Shown piece by piece: positions 49,936 through 57,827 of a stretch of 64,000 nucleotides of DNA (its first letter is position 1; every line of letters begins with the position of its first letter). The notes below the pieces were generated by a model. That model saw nothing but the letters and a program-made list of their open reading frames with translations. It had not been told where the DNA came from and did not search any database. This DNA is from an uncultured Oscillospiraceae bacterium (GTDB lineage Bacteria; Bacillota; Clostridia; Oscillospirales; Oscillospiraceae): contig CAJUKH010000043.1 in the NCBI GenBank assembly GCA_910587345.1, positions 1-64,000 of the forward strand, in the 5' to 3' direction. Made by a program: the position numbers and the translations under genes.

Positions 49936-49991
49936 TTGACTTTTTGAAAAATCGTGGTATGATATCATTTAGATAATTATCTAAATGATAT
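49936..49991 (+). promoter_or_regulatory. Orphan promoter overlapped by a perfect 30-bp palindrome
   Basis: TTGACT (49936-49941) and TATGAT (49958-49963), 16 bases apart, form a good plus-strand promoter. A perfect 30-base palindrome (49962-49991, centre GATAATTATC) overlaps its -10 and start site, as an operator of a dimeric repressor would. No plus-strand gene follows; the next gene is on the minus strand and ends at 49995. The palindrome could double as a weak terminator for that gene. Confidence 0.55.
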
Positions 49992-49994
49992 TTT

Positions 49995-50702
49995 TCAATT
50001 CTGGGGCAGATACTCCAGAGGGTCCACACTGACTCCGTCCTTGGTCATGGAAAGGTGGATGTGGCTTGCCTCCTCGCTCTCGGCGATGGCGGTCCGGCCC
50101 ACGGTGCCGATGATATCCCCGGTCAGCACGGTATCCCCGATCTCCACCGCCACCGGGGCGGCCAGATTGGAGCAGGTGGACATGACCCCATCGGCGTGGA
50201 GGATCACCACTGTGGTGCCCATCAAATCGTCGGTGTAAAAATCACTCACCGTCCCCCCGGCAGGGGCCCGGACCTGGGTCCCCAGATCGGCGGCGATGTC
50301 CACCCCGTCGTGGACCCGCCAGTCTCCCATGGTCTGGTCATAGCGCAGCGTCTCCACCGCATGGGGCCGCAGTACCTCCCCCCGCACCGGCCAGGTAAAG
50401 ACCGAGGCGGTAGCCGTCATGGAAGGCTCCGGCGCCGGAGTGGGTGTGGCCGTGGGAAGGGGCTGCGCCGTGACCGCGGGCCGGGGCGTGGCTGTGGCAG
50501 GGGGCGCCGGCACAACGGCGGGCGTGGGGGTCGGGGTCACCGTAACGGTGACCGTTCCCGACACAGGCCGGGAGGGCGCCGACATTCCCGAAAACAGATA
50601 ATACCCCGAAGCGCCCAGCGCCGTCACGCACAGAAGCAGCACGATGTAGAAGCCTTTTCCTGCCATAAAATCGCTGACGCGGTCAAACATGGTTTTTTTC
50701 AT
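49995..50702 (-). CDS. M23 family metallopeptidase, SpoIIQ-like
   Basis: A 235-residue protein. One N-terminal transmembrane helix (GFYIVLLLCVTALGASGYYLF), a Thr/Pro-rich spacer (43-95), and a C-terminal M23/LytM domain with zinc ligands in WRVHDGVDIAADLG and ASHIHLSMTKDG, the HxxxD and HxH motifs. Clostridial SpoIIQ has this layout and keeps the zinc site; it acts in the forespore membrane during engulfment. No partner (SpoIIIAH) is nearby, so an ordinary cell-wall peptidase is the alternative. ATG 50702 follows GGAGG. Confidence 0.82.
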   Translation of the reverse strand: MKKTMFDRVSDFMAGKGFYIVLLLCVTALGASGYYLFSGMSAPSRPVSGTVTVTVTPTPTPAVVPAPPATATPRPAVTAQPLPTATPTPAPEPSMTATASVFTWPVRGEVLRPHAVETLRYDQTMGDWRVHDGVDIAADLGTQVRAPAGGTVSDFYTDDLMGTTVVILHADGVMSTCSNLAAPVAVEIGDTVLTGDIIGTVGRTAIAESEEASHIHLSMTKDGVSVDPLEYLPQN

Positions 50703-50772
50703 TGGTTTTGCACCTCCGAGGCCTATTGTGGCCCGGGCCGAGGCGCTTTATACCAGCTTGACCGAAATTTTC

Positions 50773-51102
50773 TTATCCCCGTCCTTCTCTGTGACGGACC
50801 AAAGTCCGCAAAAGCAGCAGCCACTCCTCCTGCTCCCCCGCCTCCAGCGTCCGAAACAGCTTTATCAGCTGCTCCTCCTGTGGAGAAAGCCCTTCTTTTC
50901 CCATGTCCGTCCCCAGAAAACGGCCGGCAGGGACCCCATAGAGCTTCAGCAATACCCCAAGGGTCGCCAAATCAGGCTCCGACACACCGTTTTCATAACC
51001 GGAAAGGGTTTTGTTATTGATGCCCGTCATGGTCATCACCTGCTTTTGGGTCAATCCCCGCCGCTCCCGGGCTAACCGCAGGGCAAAGCCAAGCTCTTCC
51101 AC
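50773..51102 (-). CDS. XRE-family HTH regulator, GTG start
   Basis: A 109-residue protein starting at GTG 51102; AGGAGG lies 7 bases upstream. HTH at residues 8-60 (LARERRGLTQKQVMTMTGINNKTLSGYENG, cited in part; then PDLATLGVLLKLYGV). The C-terminal half is helical, with a Glu/Leu-rich end. It is 70 bases upstream of the M23 gene on the same strand. Target unknown. Confidence 0.85.
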   Translation of the reverse strand: MEELGFALRLARERRGLTQKQVMTMTGINNKTLSGYENGVSEPDLATLGVLLKLYGVPAGRFLGTDMGKEGLSPQEEQLIKLFRTLEAGEQEEWLLLLRTLVRHREGRG

Positions 51103-51252
51103 CCCTTTCCCTCCTTTTCCTCTTTTTTCTTATTGTACCGAATGACTCCTTTCTTTGGTCGTTTTTCTTTGTATTTAAGATTTTCTTTATTGACTTCTTA
51201 TATTTTAAGAATTATAATGGGAAAACCCTGTCCCTATTCATAAATTGTTCAC

Positions 51253-51281
51253 TTGACTTTACAAGGTGGGGGTGGTACTAT
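51253..51281 (+). promoter_or_regulatory. Promoter of the AbrB-like gene
   Basis: TTGACT (51253-51258) and TACTAT (51276-51281) with 17-base spacing, 52 bases upstream of the ATG. Confidence 0.65.
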
Positions 51282-51332
51282 CAAAAGCGCAAAAGTAAGA
51301 AAAATCATATTTTTCCAAAAAGGAGGATTTCC

Positions 51333-51593
51333 ATGAGCTGTAAGTTCCGGCCCCTTGAACCAGCCGAAGCGGAAGCCCCACAGCAGAGCAAATATATGAC
51401 CACCGTCCGCATGGGTCCCCGGGGGCAGATCGTTATTCCCAAGGACGCCCGGGAGCTGTTCGGCCTGCGGCCAGGGGACAATCTTCTCCTGCTGGCCGAT
51501 GGAGAGCGGGGCCTGGCCCTTTTGCCCAAAAGCCGTGCCCAGGAGTTTTTCTCCCTGTTTGACTCCCATTTTCCCCAAAGCGGACCATCTTAA
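51333..51593 (+). CDS. AbrB/SpoVT-type swapped-hairpin regulator
   Basis: An 86-residue protein. TTVRMGPRGQIVIPKDARELFGLRPGDNLLLL (residues 22-54, cited by region) is the AbrB/MazE DNA-binding fold; the first 20 residues are a non-conserved extension. AAAGGAGG precedes ATG 51333. Short C-terminal tail. It stands directly before the efflux operon and may regulate it (inference). No toxin gene follows, so it is not a MazE-type antitoxin. Confidence 0.88.
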   Translation: MSCKFRPLEPAEAEAPQQSKYMTTVRMGPRGQIVIPKDARELFGLRPGDNLLLLADGERGLALLPKSRAQEFFSLFDSHFPQSGPS

Positions 51594-51690
51594 TTGAATT
51601 TTAATCTGCTGTTTATAATTTTTTCGTTTTCCTGTGCTATACTGCAATACGATTTCAAGAGAACCATCTCATTTGGAAGGAGACCTACAT

Positions 51691-53343
51691 ATGGCTAAAC
51701 AGACCAACGCCTCCGCAAAGGAGGCCCCCCAGTTCCAAGCGCCCAAAAAGAAAAAGAAGTGGCTCAAGCGTATCATTGCTCTGACCGTGATCGTGGCACT
51801 GCTGGCTCTATTCCTGACCCAATGCATGAAGGGCGGGGTACAGACCGCTTCCGGCAGCTATCTTCCCGCCACCGCCGCCGTGCAGGACCTGACCGTTGCC
51901 GTCACCGGTCCGGGCACGGTAAAGCCCAACGACACCTATCGGGCCACCGCTCTTGTAAAGGGCGAAGTCCTCAGCGCCCCCTTTGAGGAGGGGCAGGAGA
52001 TCCACAAGGACGACACCCTCTTTGTGATCGACGCCAGCGATGTGGAGACCGCCATCCAGCAGGCCCAGCTTTCCGTTCAGTCGGCCCAGCTGAATTATGA
52101 CAGCCTGGTCCGTACCCGTAACGACAACACTCAGGACCGGCAGGTAAAGGCCAACGCCTCCGGCGTGGTCACCAAGGTCTATGTGGACCCCGGCGACACC
52201 GTGGCCGCCGGCACTCCCATCGCCGACATTCTGGACCGGGACAACATGAAGCTGAAGGTCCCCTTCCACAGCGTCAACGCCACTGCCTTCTATGTGGGAC
52301 AGAGCGCCACCGTCACCGTCTCGGGCACGGCAGAGACCCTTTACGGCACCATCACCGAGATCGCCGCCACCGACTCGGTGGGAGCCGGCGGCACTCTGGT
52401 GCGGAACGTGACCATCGCCGTTCAGAACCCCGGCGCCCTCTCCAACACCTCCATGGGTTCCGCCATGGTGGGGGAGGTCTCCTCCTCCGCCTCCGGAACG
52501 TTCCAGTACGGCGAGAGCAAACAGCTCATTGCCAAGTACTCCGGGGAGCTGCAGACCCTGGATCTCAATGAGGGAGACAAGGTCTATGACGGCCAGCTGC
52601 TGGGCGAGTTTAAGGAGACCAAGATGCAGGACCAGATCGACGCCGCCGCCATCCAGCTGCAAAATGCCCGGCTTTCTCTCCAAAATGCCAAAGACCGGCT
52701 GGAGGACTATACCATCACCTCCCCCATTGACGGTACCGTCATCGAGAAGAACTACAAAGCAGGGGACAACATTGACCCCTCCACCGCCACTGCCACCGGC
52801 GCCAACGCTTTCCTGGCCGTCATCTATGACATGAGCCGTCTCACCTTCGACATCAACGTCTCCGAGATGGATGTGGTGAGGGTAGAGGTGGGCCAGAAGG
52901 TCACCTTCACCGCCGACGCTCTGGACGGACAGGAGTTCACCGGCGTGGTGGAAAAGGTGAATATCAACGGCACCACTCAGAACGGCAACACCTCCTACCC
53001 CGTCACCGTGGTGGTGGACGGCAGCGGCTCCGACCTGGCCGCCCAGGGGCTTCTCCCCGGCATGAGCGTATCCGCTTCCATCATCGTGGAGGAGATCGCC
53101 GATGTACTGGCCATCCCCGTGGACGCCGTCCAGCGCAGTGAGACCCCCTATGTCTTTGTAGCCGGGGAAGGCGCCATGGACGACAAGGGCAATCTGGTAG
53201 ACTTCACCAAGCTGGAGCAGCGGACCGTGGAGCTGGGCCGCAACAGCGATGAGTTCATTGAGATCCTCTCCGGGCTGGAGGAGGGGGAGACCGTCTTTAT
53301 CCCCAACGCCGCCTCCAGCATCATGTCTCAGATGTTCATGTAA
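51691..53343 (+). CDS. Membrane-fusion/adaptor protein of a MacAB-like exporter
   Basis: 550 residues from ATG 51691 (AAGGAG, 8 bases upstream). A basic N-terminus and one transmembrane helix (IIALTVIVALLALFLTQ). Biotin-lipoyl halves appear in duplicate: VKGEVLSAPFEEGQEIHKDDTLF and SGELQTLDLNEGDKVYDGQLLGEF. Helical hairpin AAAIQLQNARLSLQNAKDRL and beta-barrel segments with YTITSPIDGTVIEKNYKAGD. It connects the permease to the exterior in this Gram-positive exporter. First gene of a three-gene operon. Confidence 0.9.
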   Translation: MAKQTNASAKEAPQFQAPKKKKKWLKRIIALTVIVALLALFLTQCMKGGVQTASGSYLPATAAVQDLTVAVTGPGTVKPNDTYRATALVKGEVLSAPFEEGQEIHKDDTLFVIDASDVETAIQQAQLSVQSAQLNYDSLVRTRNDNTQDRQVKANASGVVTKVYVDPGDTVAAGTPIADILDRDNMKLKVPFHSVNATAFYVGQSATVTVSGTAETLYGTITEIAATDSVGAGGTLVRNVTIAVQNPGALSNTSMGSAMVGEVSSSASGTFQYGESKQLIAKYSGELQTLDLNEGDKVYDGQLLGEFKETKMQDQIDAAAIQLQNARLSLQNAKDRLEDYTITSPIDGTVIEKNYKAGDNIDPSTATATGANAFLAVIYDMSRLTFDINVSEMDVVRVEVGQKVTFTADALDGQEFTGVVEKVNINGTTQNGNTSYPVTVVVDGSGSDLAAQGLLPGMSVSASIIVEEIADVLAIPVDAVQRSETPYVFVAGEGAMDDKGNLVDFTKLEQRTVELGRNSDEFIEILSGLEEGETVFIPNAASSIMSQMFM

Positions 53344-53356
53344 CGGGGGTGGGACT

Positions 53357-54133
53357 TTGGAACACCTCATTGAATTAAAGGACATCTATAAGATCTACCA
53401 CATGGGTGAAGAGACTGTCCACGCTCTGGACGGCGTCTCCCTCACCATCGACAGGGGTGAATTTGTGGCCATCGTGGGCCAGTCCGGCTCGGGCAAATCC
53501 ACCGCCATGAACATCATCGGCTGCCTGGATGTACCCACCAGTGGCACCTACCATCTGGGGGGCATCGATGTCTCCACCATGGAGGACGACCAGCAGGCCG
53601 AGATCCGGAATAAAATGCTGGGCTTCATCTTCCAGCAATATAATCTGATCCCCAAGCTGAATGTGCTGGAAAACGTGGAGCTTCCCCTGCTCTACGCCGG
53701 CGTCTCCGCCGAGGAGCGGCACCAGCGTGCCATCCGGTCTCTGGAGCGGGTGGGCCTTGCCGACAAGCAGAAAAACCTGCCCAGCCAACTCTCCGGCGGC
53801 CAGCAGCAGCGGGTCTCCATCGCCCGGGCACTGGCGGGCAACCCCTCGGTGATCCTGGCCGACGAACCCACCGGCGCTCTGGACTCCCGCACCGGCCGGG
53901 AGGTGCTGGCTTTCCTCCAGAAGCTGAACGGTGAAGGAGACACGGTGGTGCTCATCACCCACGACAACTCCATCGCCGTCAAGGCCAAACGCATCGTACG
54001 GCTTCAGGACGGCAAGATCATCTATGACGGCGACTCCCAGGACCCCCAGGCGGTGGTCCAGCCCGAGGAGGGCAATGACGGCGATGCCGGGGACGGCTTT
54101 ACCGCTCTTCTGACCGGGGAGGTGGAGGCATGA
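53357..54133 (+). CDS. ABC transporter ATP-binding protein, MacB/LolD type
   Basis: 258 residues from TTG 53357, only 13 bases after the adaptor stop; GGGGGTGGG is the ribosome site, and a start at ATG 53402 would cut the first strand of the fold. Walker A GQSGSGKST, signature LSGGQQQRVSIARAL, Walker B VILADEPTGALD, and H-loop ITHDN are complete. It drives the permease. Confidence 0.92.
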   Translation: MEHLIELKDIYKIYHMGEETVHALDGVSLTIDRGEFVAIVGQSGSGKSTAMNIIGCLDVPTSGTYHLGGIDVSTMEDDQQAEIRNKMLGFIFQQYNLIPKLNVLENVELPLLYAGVSAEERHQRAIRSLERVGLADKQKNLPSQLSGGQQQRVSIARALAGNPSVILADEPTGALDSRTGREVLAFLQKLNGEGDTVVLITHDNSIAVKAKRIVRLQDGKIIYDGDSQDPQAVVQPEEGNDGDAGDGFTALLTGEVEA

Positions 54134-55353
54134 ATTTCGGACAATCCTTCAAGCTGGCCATCAAAAGCCTTATGACCAGTAAGATGCGGGCGCTGCTGAC
54201 CATGCTGGGCATCATCATCGGCGTGGCCGCCGTCATCATCATCACCAGCTTGGGCAACGGAATGCAGAACTATATGAATGACCAGTTTGAGCAGATGGGT
54301 TCCAATCTGGTCCAGGCTCAGATCTACCTTACCGGCTCCTCTTTGGATGTAAAAGCCGACGATATGTATGCCCTGGTAGAAAAGTATCCCCAATACCTCT
54401 CCGGAGTCACTCCCTATAACACTGTCCAGGGCGTGGTCCGTCAGGGCAGCGATGAGTTCAAGCGCTCCAGCGTCTACGGCGTGGGCGAGACCTTCTACAA
54501 TGTCGACAAGAACACCATCATGACCGGCTCCGCCCTGGGTAAAGGCCGGTTCCTGTCCTATGTGGATGTGGAGCGGGAGATGGCGGTATGCGTCATCGGC
54601 TCCTATCTGGAGCAGAAGGCCTTTGGCGGGGACGCTCTGGGCAAGACCCTCACCATCTCCGGAGCACCCTTCACCGTGGTGGGGGTGCTGGAAAAAAGCG
54701 GGGACAACTCTGAGGGCAGCAGCGACGACTGTATCTATATCCCCTACACCCAGGCCAACCGGCTGGGCAGTTCTCAGTGGTATGTCCTCTATATGTTCAC
54801 CTCCACCGACCGCTCCACCGCTGCGGCGGCCAAGGGCATTGTGGAAAACCGTCTGTTCAAGGCCTATCATGACACCGACTATTACATAGTCATGACCTCG
54901 GCGGAGATGATGGACGCCATGGACTCCATGGTGAACCTGCTTATGGCCATCCTGACCCTCATCGCCGCCATCTCCCTGCTGGTGGGCGGTATCGGCATCA
55001 TGAACATTATGCTGGTGTCGGTCACCGAGCGGACAAGAGAGATCGGCATCCGTAAATCTCTGGGCGCCAAGGGCCGGGACATCCGGGGCCAGTTCATCAT
55101 CGAGGCGGGCACCACCTCCGCCATCGGCGGCACCATCGGCATCATCCTGGGCATTATCATGGCCCAGATCATTACGGTGATCATGGCCTACATCATTCAG
55201 GGCGGCCAGAACAACGGTTTTGTGGCGCTGCCCACCCTGAACGGCATCGCCGTGGCCTTCGGAGTGTCGGTGGGCATCGGTATCCTCTTCGGCTACCTCC
55301 CCGCCAACAAGGCCGCCAAGCTGAACCCCATCGACGCACTGCGGTACGATTAA
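54130..55353 (+). CDS. ABC transporter permease, MacB-like (FtsX domain)
   Basis: A 407-residue protein. The N-terminal helix MLGIIIGVAAVIIITSLGNG is followed by a MacB extracellular domain (residues 45-250). Three C-terminal helices include GGIGIMNIMLVSVTERTREIGIRKSLGAK, the FtsX/MacB hallmark. It ends LNPIDALRYD. The ATGA overlap with the ATPase gene shows coupling. Exporters of this type move peptides, macrolides or lipids; the substrate here is not indicated. Confidence 0.92.
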   Translation: MNFGQSFKLAIKSLMTSKMRALLTMLGIIIGVAAVIIITSLGNGMQNYMNDQFEQMGSNLVQAQIYLTGSSLDVKADDMYALVEKYPQYLSGVTPYNTVQGVVRQGSDEFKRSSVYGVGETFYNVDKNTIMTGSALGKGRFLSYVDVEREMAVCVIGSYLEQKAFGGDALGKTLTISGAPFTVVGVLEKSGDNSEGSSDDCIYIPYTQANRLGSSQWYVLYMFTSTDRSTAAAAKGIVENRLFKAYHDTDYYIVMTSAEMMDAMDSMVNLLMAILTLIAAISLLVGGIGIMNIMLVSVTERTREIGIRKSLGAKGRDIRGQFIIEAGTTSAIGGTIGIILGIIMAQIITVIMAYIIQGGQNNGFVALPTLNGIAVAFGVSVGIGILFGYLPANKAAKLNPIDALRYD

Positions 55354-55442
55354 CGGGGAATGACCGGGCGATATCCCGTCCCTGCCCCTTCACCCCAGGG
55401 GTCCCGTCTCTCCCCCATCCTCATATAAGGAGCGAAATCAAG

Positions 55443-57308
55443 ATGAAAAAAAGAATCTTATCCCTTCTCCTCTCCCTTGCTCTGGTCCTCCCCGTGACCT
55501 CCGCTCTGGCCGCCCCTGCCTCTGTCAATGACATGGCCCAGGTGCTGTCCGCTTTGGACATTATGACGGGCAATGAGAGTGGAGACCTGATGCTCACCCG
55601 GCCGGTGACCCGGGCCGAGTTCACCAAGCTGGTCATCGCCGCCTCCCCTCTGGGGGAGAACGTGGGGGCCACCACCACCGTCTCCCCCTACCCTGACGTG
55701 CCCTACACCCACTGGGCGGCCCCCTATGTGGAGGCAGCCGTGGCCGCCGGGTATGTCAACGGTTATCTGGACGGCACCTTCCACCCTGATGAAAACATCA
55801 CCCTTGCCATGGGCGTCACCATGGCGGTGCGGCTGCTGGGCTATTCCGACGCCGATTTCTCCGGGGCCTGGCCTTCCGGACAGATGACCCTCTATCGCAA
55901 CCTGGATCTGGACGAGGGCATCGCCATCGGCCCCGACGGCTATATGACCCGGCAGGACGCCATGTACCTCTTCTATAACCTGCTCACCGCCAAAACCAAG
56001 CAGGGCCAGCCCTATCTGCTGATGCTGGGCCACTCCCTCACCCCCACCGGGGAGATCGACCGGGTGGCCCTCATCAACGCCGCCATGGACGGTCCGGTGG
56101 TCATGACCGGGAACTGGCAGAGCCGGGTGGGCTTTGATGTGAGCACCGCCACGGTCTACCGGGGCGGCAACCCTTCCTCTCTGAACGCCCTGCAGCCCAA
56201 CGACGTGATCTACTGGTCCAAGTCCATGCGGACCCTGTGGGCCTATTCCAACAAGGTCACCGGTCTCTATCAGGAGGTTCTGCCCAACGCCTCCAACCCC
56301 ACTCAGGTGGTGGTGGCGGGCAAGACCTACGCCATCGAGACCGCCGACGCCGCCTACTCCCTGTCCAACCTGGGTGCCTTTAAAAAGGGAGATACCGTCA
56401 CCCTCCTCTTGGGCCGCAACGGCGGCGTGGCTGCCGTAGCCGCCTCCTCCGCAGTGCAGGGCACCCTTTACGGGGTGGTGACCGCCGTTATGGATGCAGG
56501 TTATACCGATGAAAACGGCAGCAGCTACACCGCCAAAACGGTGGCCTTCACCGCCACCGACGGCAACACCTACTCCTACCCCGTGGCCGCCAACGCCTCC
56601 TTCAAAGCGGGAAATCTGGTGCAGGTGACCCTCTCCGGCAGCGGCAGCGCCCAGGTGAGCCGTCTGAGCCAGACCTCGGTCTCGGGCAAGGTCAATGCCT
56701 CGGCCACCAAGCTGGGCAACACCTCTCTGGCCGATGACCTGGAGATCCTGGATACCAACGGCGACGGGCTATGCGCCAGGCTCTACCCCAGCCGTCTGGC
56801 GGGGATGAGTCTGGACAGCGATGATGTGAAATACTACCGCCGCAATACAGCCGGCGAAATTGACATCCTTATCCTGAATGACGCCACCGGCGATATCTAC
56901 TCCTACGGCGTCCTCACCGATGCCCAGGAGGTGGACGCCTCCATGGCCGCTCTGATGGGCGTCTATCAGTATGATGTGGGCGGCGCCTCCTACGTTCACA
57001 CCACTCAGGGCAGCATCTTCAACGTGCCCGAAGGTCCGGTGAAGATCGAAGGCCCTCTGCAAATGCCCAGCCGGATGAGCGCTCTGAAATCGGTCAGGCT
57101 GGACAGCGTGGATGCCCTCACTGCCGTGACCCAGAACAACGAGAGCTTCCCCATGGCCGACGGCGCATCGGTGTATGAGCTGGAGAACGGGGTCTATCAC
57201 CTCTCCAGTCTGGAACGGGTCCACACCGGCTACACCCTGACAGGTTACTATGACCAGTCCGCCAGCGACGGCGGCCGCATCCGTGTCATCGTGGCAAGAG
57301 AAAAATAA
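55443..57308 (+). CDS. S-layer-homology domain protein, 621 aa
   Basis: Signal peptide 1-21 (cleavage after ALA). Two to three SLH modules at residues 22-190 (LTRPVTRAEFTKLVIAASPL; HWAAPYVEAAVAAGYVNGYLDG; FHPDENITLAMGVTMAVRLLGY), then a long beta-rich region of unknown family (TGNWQSRVGFDVSTATVYRGG; KGDTVTLLLGRNG). It should be attached to cell-wall polymer. It is followed by a terminator. AAGGAG precedes ATG 55443. Confidence 0.88.
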   Translation: MKKRILSLLLSLALVLPVTSALAAPASVNDMAQVLSALDIMTGNESGDLMLTRPVTRAEFTKLVIAASPLGENVGATTTVSPYPDVPYTHWAAPYVEAAVAAGYVNGYLDGTFHPDENITLAMGVTMAVRLLGYSDADFSGAWPSGQMTLYRNLDLDEGIAIGPDGYMTRQDAMYLFYNLLTAKTKQGQPYLLMLGHSLTPTGEIDRVALINAAMDGPVVMTGNWQSRVGFDVSTATVYRGGNPSSLNALQPNDVIYWSKSMRTLWAYSNKVTGLYQEVLPNASNPTQVVVAGKTYAIETADAAYSLSNLGAFKKGDTVTLLLGRNGGVAAVAASSAVQGTLYGVVTAVMDAGYTDENGSSYTAKTVAFTATDGNTYSYPVAANASFKAGNLVQVTLSGSGSAQVSRLSQTSVSGKVNASATKLGNTSLADDLEILDTNGDGLCARLYPSRLAGMSLDSDDVKYYRRNTAGEIDILILNDATGDIYSYGVLTDAQEVDASMAALMGVYQYDVGGASYVHTTQGSIFNVPEGPVKIEGPLQMPSRMSALKSVRLDSVDALTAVTQNNESFPMADGASVYELENGVYHLSSLERVHTGYTLTGYYDQSASDGGRIRVIVAREK

Positions 57309-57320
57309 GGCTTCCCCAAG

Positions 57321-57354
57321 GGGCACAGTGCTTTCCGGCACTGTGCCCTTTTTT
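57321..57354 (+). terminator. Terminator of the SLH gene
   Basis: GGGCACAGTG pairs perfectly with CACTGTGCCC, followed by TTTTTT. Confidence 0.92.
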
Positions 57355-57380
57355 GTATCCGCTTTGTAACCTTTTTCGAG

Positions 57381-57431
57381 TTGACATTTGTCTACCTTTA
57401 TGATACGATAAAAGCACAAGGTAGACAAATG
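57381..57431 (+). promoter_or_regulatory. Promoter with 14-bp inverted-repeat operator for the BlaI/M56 pair
   Basis: TTGACA (57381-57386) and TACGAT (57404-57409) have 17-base spacing. CATTTGTCTACCTT (57385-57398) and AAGGTAGACAAATG (57418-57431) are perfect inverted repeats, one between the promoter elements and one beyond the start site. This is the expected layout for an autoregulating BlaI-type repressor. Confidence 0.85.
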
Positions 57432-57454
57432 CTTACCAAAAAGGAGGTCCGGAT

Positions 57455-57826
57455 ATGAAAGTGAGTTTGTCCGACGGCGAGTGGAAGCTGATGTACAAGC
57501 TGTGGGAGGAGCCCTCCCGCACCATTGCCCAGCTCACCGCCGCCTTGCAGCCCGAGACCGGCTGGAGCAAGCACACCGTCATCACCATGCTCAACCGGCT
57601 GGAGGGCAAGGGGGCCGTCTCTCACGACGGCGGCACCCCCAGGCATTACTCGGCCACTCTGGCCAAAGAAGACGCCGCCCGGGCCGAGACCCGCAGCTTT
57701 CTGGACAAGGTCTACGGCGGCCGGCTGGGCCTGATGATGTCCGCCATGGTGGACAGCCGCTCCCTGACCCAGCAGGACATTGACGAACTCGCCGCTATTT
57801 TGGAGAAAGCAAAGGAGGGGAACTGA
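57455..57826 (+). CDS. BlaI/MecI/CopY family repressor
   Basis: A 123-residue protein. Winged-helix at residues 5-70 (LSDGEWKLMYKLWEEPSRTIAQL; GWSKHTVITMLNRLEGKGAVSHDG). The C-terminal dimerisation helices follow. AAGGAGG precedes ATG 57455. The upstream 14-base inverted repeat is its likely operator. It is coupled to the following M56 gene (1-base gap), as in BlaI/BlaR1 and MecI/MecR1 systems. Confidence 0.92.
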   Translation: MKVSLSDGEWKLMYKLWEEPSRTIAQLTAALQPETGWSKHTVITMLNRLEGKGAVSHDGGTPRHYSATLAKEDAARAETRSFLDKVYGGRLGLMMSAMVDSRSLTQQDIDELAAILEKAKEGN

Positions 57827-57827
57827 C

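Noticed and set aside
48841..49968. 375-codon minus-strand open frame
   Set aside because: Antisense to DUF401 copy 2; His/Gln/Gly-rich, no start site.
51808..53385. 525-codon minus-strand open frame
   Set aside because: Antisense to the adaptor gene; Gly/His/Val-rich shadow of the real frame.
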